Source: JASHPR01 sp963833885 (GTDB taxonomy: Bacteria > Actinomycetota > Actinomycetes > Streptosporangiales > Streptosporangiaceae). From it: a stretch of 64,000 bases of DNA. The DNA lies in NCBI GenBank assembly GCA_963833885.1, contig CAWHZU010000027.1, forward strand, positions 1-64,000, read 5' to 3'. The notes beneath the pieces are model-generated. The model searched no databases. It was not told the DNA's origin and saw only the letters and a program-made list of their open reading frames with translations. A program made the position numbers and the translations under genes. Below are positions 18,322 to 27,096 of the stretch, one piece after another (position 1 is the stretch's first letter; every line of letters starts with the position of its first letter).

Positions 18322-18398
18322 TGGTAGCGGGGGCAGGATTTGAACCTGCGACCTCTGGGTTATGAGCCCAGCGAGCTACCGAACTGCTCCACCCCGCG
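18322..18398 (-). tRNA. Initiator tRNA-fMet (CAT)
   Basis: 77 nucleotides starting CGCGGGG and ending CGCTACCA with encoded CCA. The C1xU72 mismatch at the acceptor end and three consecutive G:C pairs (GGG/CCC) flanking the CTCATAA anticodon loop are initiator hallmarks. T-arm GGTTCAAATCC is canonical. Its 3' half is duplicated at 6471-6516, marking it as an integration target. Confidence 0.95.
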
Positions 18399-18469
18399 TC
18401 GAGGTACCTCCACTTTATGGCCTCGCCCGGCAGCAGGCAAATTCGCCGGGCCCCGGCGGGGCGACCTGC

Positions 18470-21205
18470 TCAGACGCGGGAGCCCGCCGGACCGATGGAG
18501 GACATCCAGATCACGAAGTCGGCCGGTGAGAGCGTGCTCGGCGGCTGGGTCAGGGTGTGCGGATCCTGCGAAGTGGACAGGTCGAGCACCCGGACCGGGG
18601 TGCCGCCACCGTAGCCGTACAGCTGCGATGGCCGCGCGCCCAGCAGCACCGGCCGCCGGCCCGCGTGTTCGATGCTGACCAGCACGCTCTGCACGGCGCC
18701 GGCCGGCTGCCCGATCATCGAGGCCGTCGGGACGCCGCACATGCCCCTGATCGTTTGCGTGAACTGCTGAGCCACCAGCGGGGCGACGATTACGACGGAA
18801 GCGGAGGGCCCGAGCGATCCGCACATCCTGGCGACGGCTCCGACCTCGCCCGGGCCGGTGCGCTTAAAGGCCAGGCCCTCGGCCGTAACCCCCAGGGCTC
18901 CGCTTTTGCCGTGATGGTTCGCCGAAAGACCGAGCGTGGTCGCCAGGGTCGGCACGAGCAGCGCCGCGACGCAGAATGCGGCCACGACCGATGCGGCCGT
19001 CTTGCCCGCCCCCCGCGCTCGCCCGCACCCCCGCAACCAGGCCGACGCCCAGATCGCGCACAAGATCAGTCCCGGAAGCACCAAGGGGACCAGGCGGCGG
19101 CTTGCCCAAGGCTGGTCGGGGACGGTTTCCGGCTGCCAGAGGACGGCCGCCGAGCCACAGCAGATGACCGCCAGCGGCAGCGCCCAGACGCGGGTCGCGC
19201 CGGACGGGTCGTGCCATGAGAACAGCGCACGGAGGCAGCGCCGCACCAGCAGCGCGAGGCCGAACCCACCGAGCAGCACCGCGGGCACGCCGACGTACCA
19301 GATGACCCAGTACAGGGTGTCCTCGGCGTACAGTCTCCCGGGGGCCACCGGCAGGTGCTCGAGCCGCTGCAGGCTGGCGACAAAGGCTGCCGTCCCTCCG
19401 GTGGCCGGCCCGCGCACGGTTTGCAGGTACGGCCGGATCGCCAGGCCGATGATCGCGGCTATGGCCAGGATGGCGCAAAGATCCGGCAGCCACCGCACCG
19501 GGCGCCTGGCCAGCACCGGCCGAAGGCCCTCGCGGAATCCCGGCAGGCGCAGCAGTTCAACCCCGGCCACCGTCATCGCCAGCAGCCAGGCGGCGATCAA
19601 GCCGATCAGCTCGGGCATCGGCTGCAGCGAGTTCACAAATGGCCGCGCCAGAAGGTAGCCATCGGCGAGCCCGTATGCCGCGCCGATCGCCAGGCCTGCG
19701 CAGAACGGGATGGCATTCTTATCCCGGCGGACGACCAGAATGCCTATGAACGGGATCGCCGGAAGCACGGCGAGGAGCCCGTCGAATCGCACCAGTGAGG
19801 TCAGCCCGAGGGTCAGCCCGCCCAGCGCCATCAGCGCCCATTCCGGCGCGCGGTCGCGGCCCGACAAGAGCGCCCCGAGCCACCTTCGCCAGCCGCCCGT
19901 TTGGGATGACGGCCGTGCCGCCGGGGGCAGCGGGCGTGTTTCCGGAGGCGCCGGAGGCGCCTCCGCTCCCGGTGCTGCGGCGGGTGCCGCAGTCTCGGTG
20001 CGCGCACGGGCCAGCGTCAGGGCGTCCACGACCAGGCTCAGCCCAGCGAACAACAGCACCTGGGCGGCGGTTTCGCTGAACGATGCCCTGCTCGTGTACT
20101 GCTCCGGAAGCGTGCACGCCAGGACCAGCGCCCCGGCCGGGGCCCACTGTGGGCCCGCCAGCCGGCCAACCAGGCCGCCGAACGCCAGCACCGCGATCCC
20201 GCCGAGGATCGGGCCCATCGCCGCCGCTGCGGAGGTCCCGTGCACCCAGAACGCGCCGGCCAGGAGTAACGGCAGGCCGGACATGAGCCCGGGCACGACA
20301 GAGGTGCCGTGGGCGAAGAATCCGGTGCTGGCGAACGTGAGCCCGGGATGCGCGCCGCCAAAGGCCGCGAGCGACTGCGGGATCGGCAGCGAGCCGTGCT
20401 GCGCTATCCAGTATCCCGTCTGCAGGTAAGCCCCTGGATCACGAAGCACGATCACGGACTCGGAGTTGAACAGGAACTGCCAGAAGACGAAGCCGCCCGC
20501 GACCACGATCGTGCCTGCCAGCCCCCACCAGGCTGGCCAGCCGCGTTCCCGGCGCGGCTTGGCTCCCGCCGGCCGGGCAGGGCCGGGCAGCACACGGGGC
20601 CAGCGGGCGGGGATGCGCTGCAGGCCCGCGGACAGCAGAACCGCCAGCAGCACCGTGACCAGCAGCATCGGCGCCGGCAGGAGCACCCCGGCGAGCAGCA
20701 ACGGCAGGCCGACAAGCAGCCAAGCAGCCAAAAGGATCGCAGGCAGCACGGTCAGCCTGGCGAACGCGGCCCCGCCGACCTCTGGGTATCTGGACTGGCG
20801 GTCCGGGCGCTGACCGCTCCTGCGGCCCAGGCCCGAGAACCCGGCCCGGGCCCAGAGCCTGGCGGCGGGCCCAGCCGGGGAGCGGCCCGGCCGCGGCGCC
20901 GCCGTTCTGTCCTCAGCACCGAGATCGCCGTGTCCCAGGTTCGGCCCATCCGTCCCGGACTCTCCGGACCTCAGGGGGATGTCCCGGCCCTCACCGGACC
21001 CTGGCCGCTCTCCGGACGCCGTCTCGTCGCGGTCAGGCGCCGGCTCCGGGTCCCCCGCACCGGTGGCTGCGGCCGGCGCAGTGGTCGCCGCCGACCCGTC
21101 GGCGCCGATATTCTCGGGGTCGCCGATGATCTTCGCGGCCGCCGCGGGCTGGTCAGACGCGGCGGCGTTGCCGGCCGGGCGGTCGCCAGAGCGCACGAAT
21201 CCCAC
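18470..21205 (-). CDS. Large polytopic membrane protein, GT-C glycosyltransferase-like
   Basis: About 911 residues. The first 140 are a disordered, Pro/Ala/Asp-rich cytoplasmic tail. More than a dozen hydrophobic segments follow, and the C-terminal 150 residues form a soluble, probably extracytoplasmic domain. The loop after an early membrane helix reads VIVLRDPGAYLQTGYWIAQH; an acidic residue in such a first external loop is typical of GT-C enzymes that use polyprenyl-phosphate sugars. A Pro/Ala-rich insertion lies mid-protein. The GTG at 21205 starts the longest frame, but a TACAGT element ends 7 bases before an in-frame GTG at 21196, which may be the real leaderless start. It is divergent from the LCP gene; a role in cell-wall glycan assembly is inferred. 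Confidence 0.75.
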   Translation of the reverse strand: MGFVRSGDRPAGNAAASDQPAAAAKIIGDPENIGADGSAATTAPAAATGAGDPEPAPDRDETASGERPGSGEGRDIPLRSGESGTDGPNLGHGDLGAEDRTAAPRPGRSPAGPAARLWARAGFSGLGRRSGQRPDRQSRYPEVGGAAFARLTVLPAILLAAWLLVGLPLLLAGVLLPAPMLLVTVLLAVLLSAGLQRIPARWPRVLPGPARPAGAKPRRERGWPAWWGLAGTIVVAGGFVFWQFLFNSESVIVLRDPGAYLQTGYWIAQHGSLPIPQSLAAFGGAHPGLTFASTGFFAHGTSVVPGLMSGLPLLLAGAFWVHGTSAAAAMGPILGGIAVLAFGGLVGRLAGPQWAPAGALVLACTLPEQYTSRASFSETAAQVLLFAGLSLVVDALTLARARTETAAPAAAPGAEAPPAPPETRPLPPAARPSSQTGGWRRWLGALLSGRDRAPEWALMALGGLTLGLTSLVRFDGLLAVLPAIPFIGILVVRRDKNAIPFCAGLAIGAAYGLADGYLLARPFVNSLQPMPELIGLIAAWLLAMTVAGVELLRLPGFREGLRPVLARRPVRWLPDLCAILAIAAIIGLAIRPYLQTVRGPATGGTAAFVASLQRLEHLPVAPGRLYAEDTLYWVIWYVGVPAVLLGGFGLALLVRRCLRALFSWHDPSGATRVWALPLAVICCGSAAVLWQPETVPDQPWASRRLVPLVLPGLILCAIWASAWLRGCGRARGAGKTAASVVAAFCVAALLVPTLATTLGLSANHHGKSGALGVTAEGLAFKRTGPGEVGAVARMCGSLGPSASVVIVAPLVAQQFTQTIRGMCGVPTASMIGQPAGAVQSVLVSIEHAGRRPVLLGARPSQLYGYGGGTPVRVLDLSTSQDPHTLTQPPSTLSPADFVIWMSSIGPAGSRV

Positions 21206-21407
21206 TGTAGAGGGACAACCTGGCGAGAACGTGGGCGGCCGCGCCCAAGTTGCTGCGGATTACCGGCCCGGCCGACCTAGCACGCCGGCCTACCAGCAGC
21301 TTTGCCAACTCCATACGAAACCGCCTGTTACCAACACGTAAGATGGGCGGAACCTAACGGCCAGGCTCTCCGACGATGATCGTCGCGGGGTCTTGCCCGG
21401 AGGAATG

Positions 21408-22979
21408 ATGACCCGTCGCCACGATGTGGATGATGACACCGGCTGGGGCAAGCCGCGGGGCAGGCGCCACAGCCAGCGGCCGAAGAGCCGTCGTTCTCGG
21501 CGTTCGCTGGGCCAGCGGATCGCCGCCTACACGTCGATCGCCGTCGTCGGCGTGCTCGTCGCCGGAACCCTCGTGGCCTACGCGAAGTACCGCAGCATCT
21601 GGGACAGCATCAAGCGGATCGATGTGGCCGGGCTGGTCGGCGACCAGCCGCCCAAGCTGAACAACGCCGAGAACATCCTGCTGATCGGCTCGGACACCCG
21701 GGTCGGCCAGGGCGGCATCGGCGGGAACGCGGCCAGTACGCCGGGCGGCCGCTCGGACACCCTGATGCTGCTGCACATCTCGCCAGGCAACCACGACGTC
21801 ACAGTGGTCAGCATTCCTCGCGAGACCATGGTCCCGATCATCAGCTGCCCGGCCGTGGACGGCACAACGGGGCAGCAGGCCGAACCGGGACAGGAAGAGC
21901 TGATCAACGCGGCCCTGGATTTCGGCGGGCCGGTCTGCACCTGGAAGACGTTCGAGAGCGTCACCGGCATCCACATCGACCACTTCGTCGAGCTTGACTT
22001 CACCGGCTTCGAAAAGATCATCAACGACCTCGGCGGGGTGGAGGTCTGCCTGCCGTTCGCGGTCGATGACCCGGATTCCGGGCTGAACCTCTCGAAGGGG
22101 CGCCACCACATCTTCGGGCCGCAGGCGCTGGCCTTCTGGCGCACCCGCGAGGACCTCGGCACAGGCTCCGACCTGGAGCGGATCGAGCGCGACCAGTTCC
22201 TCATGGTCTCGCTGCTGCACGGCATAGAGAACAGCGGCCTGCTGCACAGCCCGAGCAAGATCCTCAACGTGGTCCGCGACGCCTCGGACGCGATGACCAC
22301 CGACCAGGGCCTGGACCAGAACACCATTCTGGAGATCGGCGACGCCATGCGGGGCATCAGCACGAGCCACGTCCAGTTCATCACCGCGCCCAACATTCCC
22401 GACCCGGACAACGACAACAACGTCGTGTTCGAGCAGCCGGAGGCCAACGAGCTCTTCAGCGCCGTTCAGCACGACGACAAGATGACAGCATCGAACGGCG
22501 GCTCGAAGAGCAAGAAGAAGTCCCCCAAGAAGTCGTCCAGCCCGACTCTCGACTCCGTCTCCCCGTCGAAAGTCAACGTCCAGGTCCTGAACGGATCGGG
22601 GACCCAGGGGATGGCCAGCCAGGTCGGCAGCGACCTGACCAACGAGGGCTTCAACGTGGTCGGCACGGGAGACGCGAACAACTTCAGCTACACCCGCAGC
22701 GTGATCGAGTACGCGGGCTCTTCGGACCTGCCGGCGGTCAACACGCTGAAGTCCGTGGTACCCAACGCCGAGGTGCTGCCGCCGGACCCGTCGCTGACCC
22801 CGGGCACGGTCGAGCTGATCGTCGGCTCCGACTTCACCTCGCTCAACCCCGTGCCCTCATCATCCTCGGGCGCTTCCCCGGCGCCGTCGGTCAGCTCCCT
22901 GGGTTCGGCCGACGGCGCGATCAAGGGGAACACCAGCATCTGCCAGAACCAGTCGGCCTTCCAGGGCCCGGACAGCTGA
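21408..22979 (+). CDS. LytR-CpsA-Psr (LCP) family wall-polymer ligase with LytR_C domain
   Basis: 523 residues. An Arg-rich cytoplasmic N-terminus and a single membrane segment (IAVVGVLVAGTLVAYAKY) are followed by the LCP domain: NILLIGSDTRVG, GRSDTLMLL, VVSIPRETMV, FVELDFTGFEKIINDLGGV and ALAFWRTREDLGTGSDLERI. These hold the conserved Asp and Arg residues that bind the pyrophosphate of lipid-linked glycans. A Lys/Ser linker leads to a LytR C-terminal domain (VNVQVLNGSGTQGMA) and a Ser/Pro tail. Such enzymes attach teichoic-acid-like or arabinogalactan-like polymers to peptidoglycan outside the membrane. Start: the second of two adjacent ATGs, with GGAGG 4 bases upstream. It fits the envelope-polymer genes to the right. 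Confidence 0.92.
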   Translation: MTRRHDVDDDTGWGKPRGRRHSQRPKSRRSRRSLGQRIAAYTSIAVVGVLVAGTLVAYAKYRSIWDSIKRIDVAGLVGDQPPKLNNAENILLIGSDTRVGQGGIGGNAASTPGGRSDTLMLLHISPGNHDVTVVSIPRETMVPIISCPAVDGTTGQQAEPGQEELINAALDFGGPVCTWKTFESVTGIHIDHFVELDFTGFEKIINDLGGVEVCLPFAVDDPDSGLNLSKGRHHIFGPQALAFWRTREDLGTGSDLERIERDQFLMVSLLHGIENSGLLHSPSKILNVVRDASDAMTTDQGLDQNTILEIGDAMRGISTSHVQFITAPNIPDPDNDNNVVFEQPEANELFSAVQHDDKMTASNGGSKSKKKSPKKSSSPTLDSVSPSKVNVQVLNGSGTQGMASQVGSDLTNEGFNVVGTGDANNFSYTRSVIEYAGSSDLPAVNTLKSVVPNAEVLPPDPSLTPGTVELIVGSDFTSLNPVPSSSSGASPAPSVSSLGSADGAIKGNTSICQNQSAFQGPDS

Positions 22980-23044
22980 CACCGGCATCGCCCGCGACAG
23001 CGGCGATGCGAACATCACACCGGGCCGGCAGCGCGCCTAGGCTG

Positions 23045-24322
23045 CTAAGCCGAGCTGACCACCGGTACACCCCGTCCCGGTGGATCGCCTCCGGCGGGCG
23101 ACGGCCCGGTCGCAGACTGCCGCAGCCCGAGCCGCGACACCTCCAGCCACAACAGCAGCGACGCGGGGTAGATGAAGTAGCCGAACCGCGTGGCCGGTGC
23201 GAGCAGGAACATCAGCGTCAGGCCGATGGCGAGCCGCCAGACCGCCGCCGGGACGGTCTTCGGCGGCCAGACCACCAGCGAGGCCGCGATCCCGACTCCG
23301 GCCAGCACGAGCAGCGCAATCGCGACCATGTGGCCGAGCGGGCCGGTGTCGGCGAGCACGTGGCCGGGGAGCGGGCTGGCCGCGGCCGACCTGACCCCGG
23401 CCAGGCCGAGCGGGAACTCGATCGTGTTCGCGGCCAGTGGACCGGGCCAGATCGCCGCGATCGGCCCAACGATCGCCAGACATGAGACCACCGCCCAGCC
23501 AAGGAAGGTGAGCAGCGGCTTCTTGCCGTCACGCGTGCCGATCAGCACCGCGGCGACGGCGACGGCCGGCCATGCCGTGGATTTCGCCGCCGACGCCAGG
23601 CCGAGCGCGATCCCCGCCAGCGCAAACCGGGGACGCCGCCAGAGCAGCGCGAACCCGAGGCACATGAGGGCCACGATCGGGATGTCATCGCCGCCGACCG
23701 CGAGCTCGAACGCGATAACGGGACACGCCGCGACGAACACCGTCCAGCGGACACAGTTCTTCGCCCCGGCGGCTCGCAGCGCAAGCCAGAAGATGACCAG
23801 GAACGCAAACCCGAACCAGACGCGGGGATCGGTGATGACATGCGAGCCGAACAGCGCGCGCGGGATCCCGAAAAGCGACATCACCGGCAAATACGGGTTG
23901 TACGCGTTTGGGTTGTGGGCGGCGGCGAGCGAAGCGGCGCTCTGGTACGGGGAGTGGTGATTCACCAGCTGCTTGGCCGACCGGGCGATCACTCCGACCT
24001 CGGGCTGTTTCTGGTTCGTGGCAGCGTTCAGGAACAGCGGCGTGATCAGCGCCCCGCCGACGCTGAGCAGCAGCGCCAGGTCGATCCCCCGCGACCGGTA
24101 CACCAGGACCGCCAGCGCGGCCGCGATGTACGCGCAGGTCGCGATCAGCCCCCACAGCCGGTGCAGGTCGTTCGTGCTGAAAACCGCCACGCCGCCCGCG
24201 AACGCGGCGCAGGCGGCGAACGCCGAAGCCGCCCAGTATCGCGGAACACTGACGGGCAGCAGCCACTTGGCCAGGGAACTTGACGCCCAGGCCTGCGGTG
24301 GCGCTGTCTTCAGTGAAAGCAT
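23045..24322 (-). CDS. Polytopic glycosyltransferase, GT87/DUF2029-like
   Basis: 425 residues with about ten membrane segments. After the first helices, the loop reads NHHSPYQSAASLAAAHNPNA followed by YNPYLPVMSLFGIP. The pattern of Pro-Tyr and a YNPY/Y-P motif before a membrane helix is typical of GT87-type mannosyltransferases that use polyprenyl-phosphate-mannose on the outer membrane face. AVGGDDIPIVALMCLG also fits. A clear donor-binding acidic motif is hard to pin down, so substrate is unknown. It starts with ATG at 24322 and ends just after the convergent LCP gene; it is 74 bases downstream of the GT2 gene on the same strand, so it may belong to that operon. Confidence 0.75.
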   Translation of the reverse strand: MLSLKTAPPQAWASSSLAKWLLPVSVPRYWAASAFAACAAFAGGVAVFSTNDLHRLWGLIATCAYIAAALAVLVYRSRGIDLALLLSVGGALITPLFLNAATNQKQPEVGVIARSAKQLVNHHSPYQSAASLAAAHNPNAYNPYLPVMSLFGIPRALFGSHVITDPRVWFGFAFLVIFWLALRAAGAKNCVRWTVFVAACPVIAFELAVGGDDIPIVALMCLGFALLWRRPRFALAGIALGLASAAKSTAWPAVAVAAVLIGTRDGKKPLLTFLGWAVVSCLAIVGPIAAIWPGPLAANTIEFPLGLAGVRSAAASPLPGHVLADTGPLGHMVAIALLVLAGVGIAASLVVWPPKTVPAAVWRLAIGLTLMFLLAPATRFGYFIYPASLLLWLEVSRLGLRQSATGPSPAGGDPPGRGVPVVSSA

Positions 24323-24396
24323 TAGCTTAGATGGTCCTCCACTGCCGCAAGCTTAGCGTGCGCTGGACGGACGCCCAGGAACTGCTCTGCCCGCCC

Positions 24397-25266
24397 CTAG
24401 ATCACCGGAGGGCGGCCAGCCCGGGTCATTCGCCAAGCTGTACGCAGGGATATCGGATGCCGGCCCGCAGGATCCAGGCGCCAGCCCTCGGCGAAACCGG
24501 CAAGCCAGGCGCGCACGGCGCCAAGCGACCGCTCCCTTGCAGCGGTCAACACCATCCAGTTTAGGAGATATGCCCAAGCGAGCGGCAGTGGCAGGTTCCT
24601 GCGCGCGACCAGCACCCGGTTCCGGCCGTCCATTCGGTACCAGGTCGCGTGCCGCGCGTTCGGCACGGCGGGGTGGCACATCCGGGCCGCGCCGTCGTAC
24701 TCGAGGTGGTATCCGAGCTCGATGAGCCGCCAGGCCAGGTCCGTCTCCTCGTGGCCATAGAAAAACTGGCCGGGCAGCCCGCCAGCCTCCTCGAACGCCG
24801 AACGCCTGATCGCGCAGGCCCCGCCCGCGAACGTGGTCACCTGGGAGGACCGTTCCGGGTCACCGGCCCGAAGCCGCGGCACGTACCATCGCGCGCCGGG
24901 ACCGCCCTCGGGATCCACGACGCGGAACGAGAGCACGGCGAGCCGCGGGTCGGCCGCGAACCGGCTCGCGACGTGCTCGCCAAGGCCCGCATCCGGGTAC
25001 CAGCCGTCATCGTCGAGGAACAGCACCAAGTCGCCCGCGCACGCGGCCAGGCCGGCGTTGCGCCCGGCCGCGACGCCGATGTTCTCCGGCAGCCGCACCG
25101 TCACCACGCCGGGCGGCACCGGCGGCACGTCGGCGCCGTTGCCGACCAGCACGACCTCCACTTCCCCGTTCCGCGCGGGGCCGCCCAGTGCCACGGCGCT
25201 CGCCACGGCCCGGTCCAGCTCGGCCGGCCGGGTGCCCATCGTCAGGATCACGCAGGACAGCTTCAC
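24397..25266 (-). CDS. GT2-family glycosyltransferase
   Basis: 289 residues, GT-A fold. KLSCVILTMGTRPAELDRAV is the nucleotide-sugar-binding start, LPENIGVAAGRNAGLAACAG the conserved NxGxAxGRN motif, and LVLFLDDDGWY the DxD metal site near residue 90. HEETDLAWRLIELGY holds the catalytic ED-like acidic pair. No membrane segments. The GTG at 25266 overlaps the stop of the upstream CDP-alcohol transferase by four bases; longer in-frame extension upstream is an artefact of that gene. It probably adds a sugar to the polymer or lipid made by the operon. Confidence 0.9.
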   Translation of the reverse strand: MKLSCVILTMGTRPAELDRAVASAVALGGPARNGEVEVVLVGNGADVPPVPPGVVTVRLPENIGVAAGRNAGLAACAGDLVLFLDDDGWYPDAGLGEHVASRFAADPRLAVLSFRVVDPEGGPGARWYVPRLRAGDPERSSQVTTFAGGACAIRRSAFEEAGGLPGQFFYGHEETDLAWRLIELGYHLEYDGAARMCHPAVPNARHATWYRMDGRNRVLVARRNLPLPLAWAYLLNWMVLTAARERSLGAVRAWLAGFAEGWRLDPAGRHPISLRTAWRMTRAGRPPVI

Positions 25267-26036
25267 CTCAGCCGCCCCGATTCGAGGATCGCCACGAGGT
25301 GCGCGAGGACCATCACCGCGGCGACCACCAGGCACGCGACGACCAGCACCCGGGTCGCGGCGAGTCCCCCGCGAGCCGCGTCCACGATCGCGGCCACCAG
25401 GATCAGCAGCGAGAGCTCGACCGCCTGGGTGATCCGGTGCACACGCAACACGCTGGCCAGGCGACGGGCCAGCGCGAGCCGGCCGGAGCGCGGCGCGAGC
25501 GCGGCGTCCGCATGCGTGCCGGGCAGGCCCGCCTTGGCCCGGGCGACGACGACGTTGTCCGTCTCCGCCTTCACGATCGCCGCGAGCAGGGCGGCGGCCA
25601 GGCCCGCGCTCACGTAGCCGCCGGACAGCGCGAAGTGACCCTGCGCCCGGATCCCGAGCCCGACGAGCAGCGCCGACTCGCCCAGGTAGTGGCCGATCAG
25701 GTCCAGGAAGACGCCGGAGGCCGAGGTCCGCTTGCTCCACCGGGCCAGCTCCCCATCGGAGCAGTCGAACAGCAGGTAGGCCTGAATCAGGATCGCGCCG
25801 GCGATCGCGGTCCACAACCCACCGAACGCCACTACCACGCCGGCCGCCACGCCGCAGACGATGAACGCCACGGTGACCGCGTTCGGCGACCAGCCCAGCC
25901 TGGCGAACACCCAGGTCGCCCATGGCGAGAACCTGCGCATGTACAGTCGGCCGGCCCAGTGCTCGTCGTTCAGCCGGTCGATGACGGCCGACGGCTGTCC
26001 CCCGGCCCGCAGCTCAGCCAGCGTAGGCCCGGACAT
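25263..26036 (-). CDS. CDP-alcohol phosphatidyltransferase-family enzyme
   Basis: About 257 residues with six or so membrane helices. The family motif D-x2-DG-x2-AR-x8-G-x3-D-x3-D appears as DCSDGELARWSKRTSASG followed by VFLDLIGHYL near residues 90-120. The first three Asp are present, but the last position, usually the catalytic Asp, is His. These enzymes displace CMP from a CDP-alcohol to make a phosphodiester in the membrane. It overlaps the upstream dehydrogenase gene by 23 bases and the downstream GT2 by four, so the genes are co-translated. The ATG at 26036 is preferred to a TTG at 26045, though both are poorly placed relative to AGGAG. Confidence 0.85.
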   Translation of the reverse strand: MSGPTLAELRAGGQPSAVIDRLNDEHWAGRLYMRRFSPWATWVFARLGWSPNAVTVAFIVCGVAAGVVVAFGGLWTAIAGAILIQAYLLFDCSDGELARWSKRTSASGVFLDLIGHYLGESALLVGLGIRAQGHFALSGGYVSAGLAAALLAAIVKAETDNVVVARAKAGLPGTHADAALAPRSGRLALARRLASVLRVHRITQAVELSLLILVAAIVDAARGGLAATRVLVVACLVVAAVMVLAHLVAILESGRLR

Positions 26037-27066
26037 ACTCCTCAACTCGCTTCGCTGTCTCAGCCTCCGACATGCTGAGGCGTTCCAGGATCGTGTACCG
26101 TCCCGGCCGGGTTTCGGGCCCGAACGTGACGGCCCGGGCGAATTCGGCCGACGACATCCCGATGTCGCCGGGCGTTACCGGCAGCCCGTGCCGGGCCAGG
26201 CAGCCGGAGATCAGCTCCGCCTGGACGGGGTCGTCACGCAGGTACGCGCAGAACAGCGCGCCCAGGCCGGCCAGCTCGCCGTGGCTCGCGGTGCCCGGGT
26301 AGAGCTGATCGATCGCGTGCATGATCTCGTGCTCGCCGCCGCTGCACGGCCGGCTCGAGCCAGCCACGGCCATCGCCATCCCGCACATGATCAGCGCCTC
26401 GGCGAGCACCCCGAGGAACTCGTCGGACCGCGCCCGACCTGGCTGGTGCAGCACCGCCTGAGCGGCCGTCCTGGCCATGGCCACCGCGAGCCCGTCCACC
26501 GGCTCACCAATGTCGACCGCCGCGAGCTTCCAGTCGGCAAGCGCGGACAGCTTGGCCACCACGTCGCCGATTCCGGATGTGGCCAGCGGATCCGGCGCGG
26601 CCCGCACCCGGTCCACGTCCACCACCACGGCGACCGGCATCACCACGCCGTACGACCCCTTGCCCGACTCGTGCTCCAGCGAGCTGACCGGGGAGGCTAT
26701 GCCGTCGTGGGCGAGGCTCGTCGCCACCGCCACCATCGGGATGCCGGCCATGTGCGCGGCGAACTTGGTGACGTCGATGGTCCTGCCGCCGCCGATGCCG
26801 GCCACAGCCTCGTACTCGCCCGCGCGGAGCCGCTTGCCCAGCGAAACGGCGGCGCCGTGGCTGCCGTCGGGGACGCGGAAGATCTCCGCCCCGCCGATCT
26901 CCAGTTCCGCGGCGATGCTGTCGCCCTGGCCGGGGCCCACCGCGACGGCGACCCGGCCCGAGGTGGCGATGCGCCGGTCGGCGAGCAGGTCCCCCAGCGC
27001 ACAGATCGCGCCGGGCCGCACGTCGATGACCATCGGCGCAGCGAGCATGCGGGCCAGGAGCGGCAT
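26014..27066 (-). CDS. sn-Glycerol-1-phosphate dehydrogenase-like, iron-containing dehydrogenase family
   Basis: 350 residues. GIGGGRTIDVTKFAA (near 90-105) binds NAD(P), SLAHDGIASPVSSL (near 120) is characteristic of the G1P dehydrogenase branch, and GDVVAKLSALADWKL plus SGGEHEIMHAID supply the metal-ligating Asp and His residues. Homologues make glycerol-1-phosphate from dihydroxyacetone phosphate (archaea and some bacteria), and a related group acts on other ketose or alditol phosphates. Neighbours (nucleotidyltransferase, CDP-alcohol transferase) suggest that it makes the alcohol phosphate that becomes a CDP-alcohol. Which stereochemistry it has cannot be read from sequence. It starts with ATG at 27066, 30 bases after the upstream gene's stop. 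Confidence 0.88.
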   Translation of the reverse strand: MPLLARMLAAPMVIDVRPGAICALGDLLADRRIATSGRVAVAVGPGQGDSIAAELEIGGAEIFRVPDGSHGAAVSLGKRLRAGEYEAVAGIGGGRTIDVTKFAAHMAGIPMVAVATSLAHDGIASPVSSLEHESGKGSYGVVMPVAVVVDVDRVRAAPDPLATSGIGDVVAKLSALADWKLAAVDIGEPVDGLAVAMARTAAQAVLHQPGRARSDEFLGVLAEALIMCGMAMAVAGSSRPCSGGEHEIMHAIDQLYPGTASHGELAGLGALFCAYLRDDPVQAELISGCLARHGLPVTPGDIGMSSAEFARAVTFGPETRPGRYTILERLSMSEAETAKRVEEYVRAYAG

Positions 27067-27096
27067 GCCGCGAGACTAGCAGTGACGAGCAACTTA

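Noticed and set aside
25267..25923. Long N-terminal extension of the GT2 frame
   Set aside because: It overlaps the CDP-alcohol transferase in another frame and is Arg/Gly-rich; the GTG at 25266 with a four-base overlap is the natural start.
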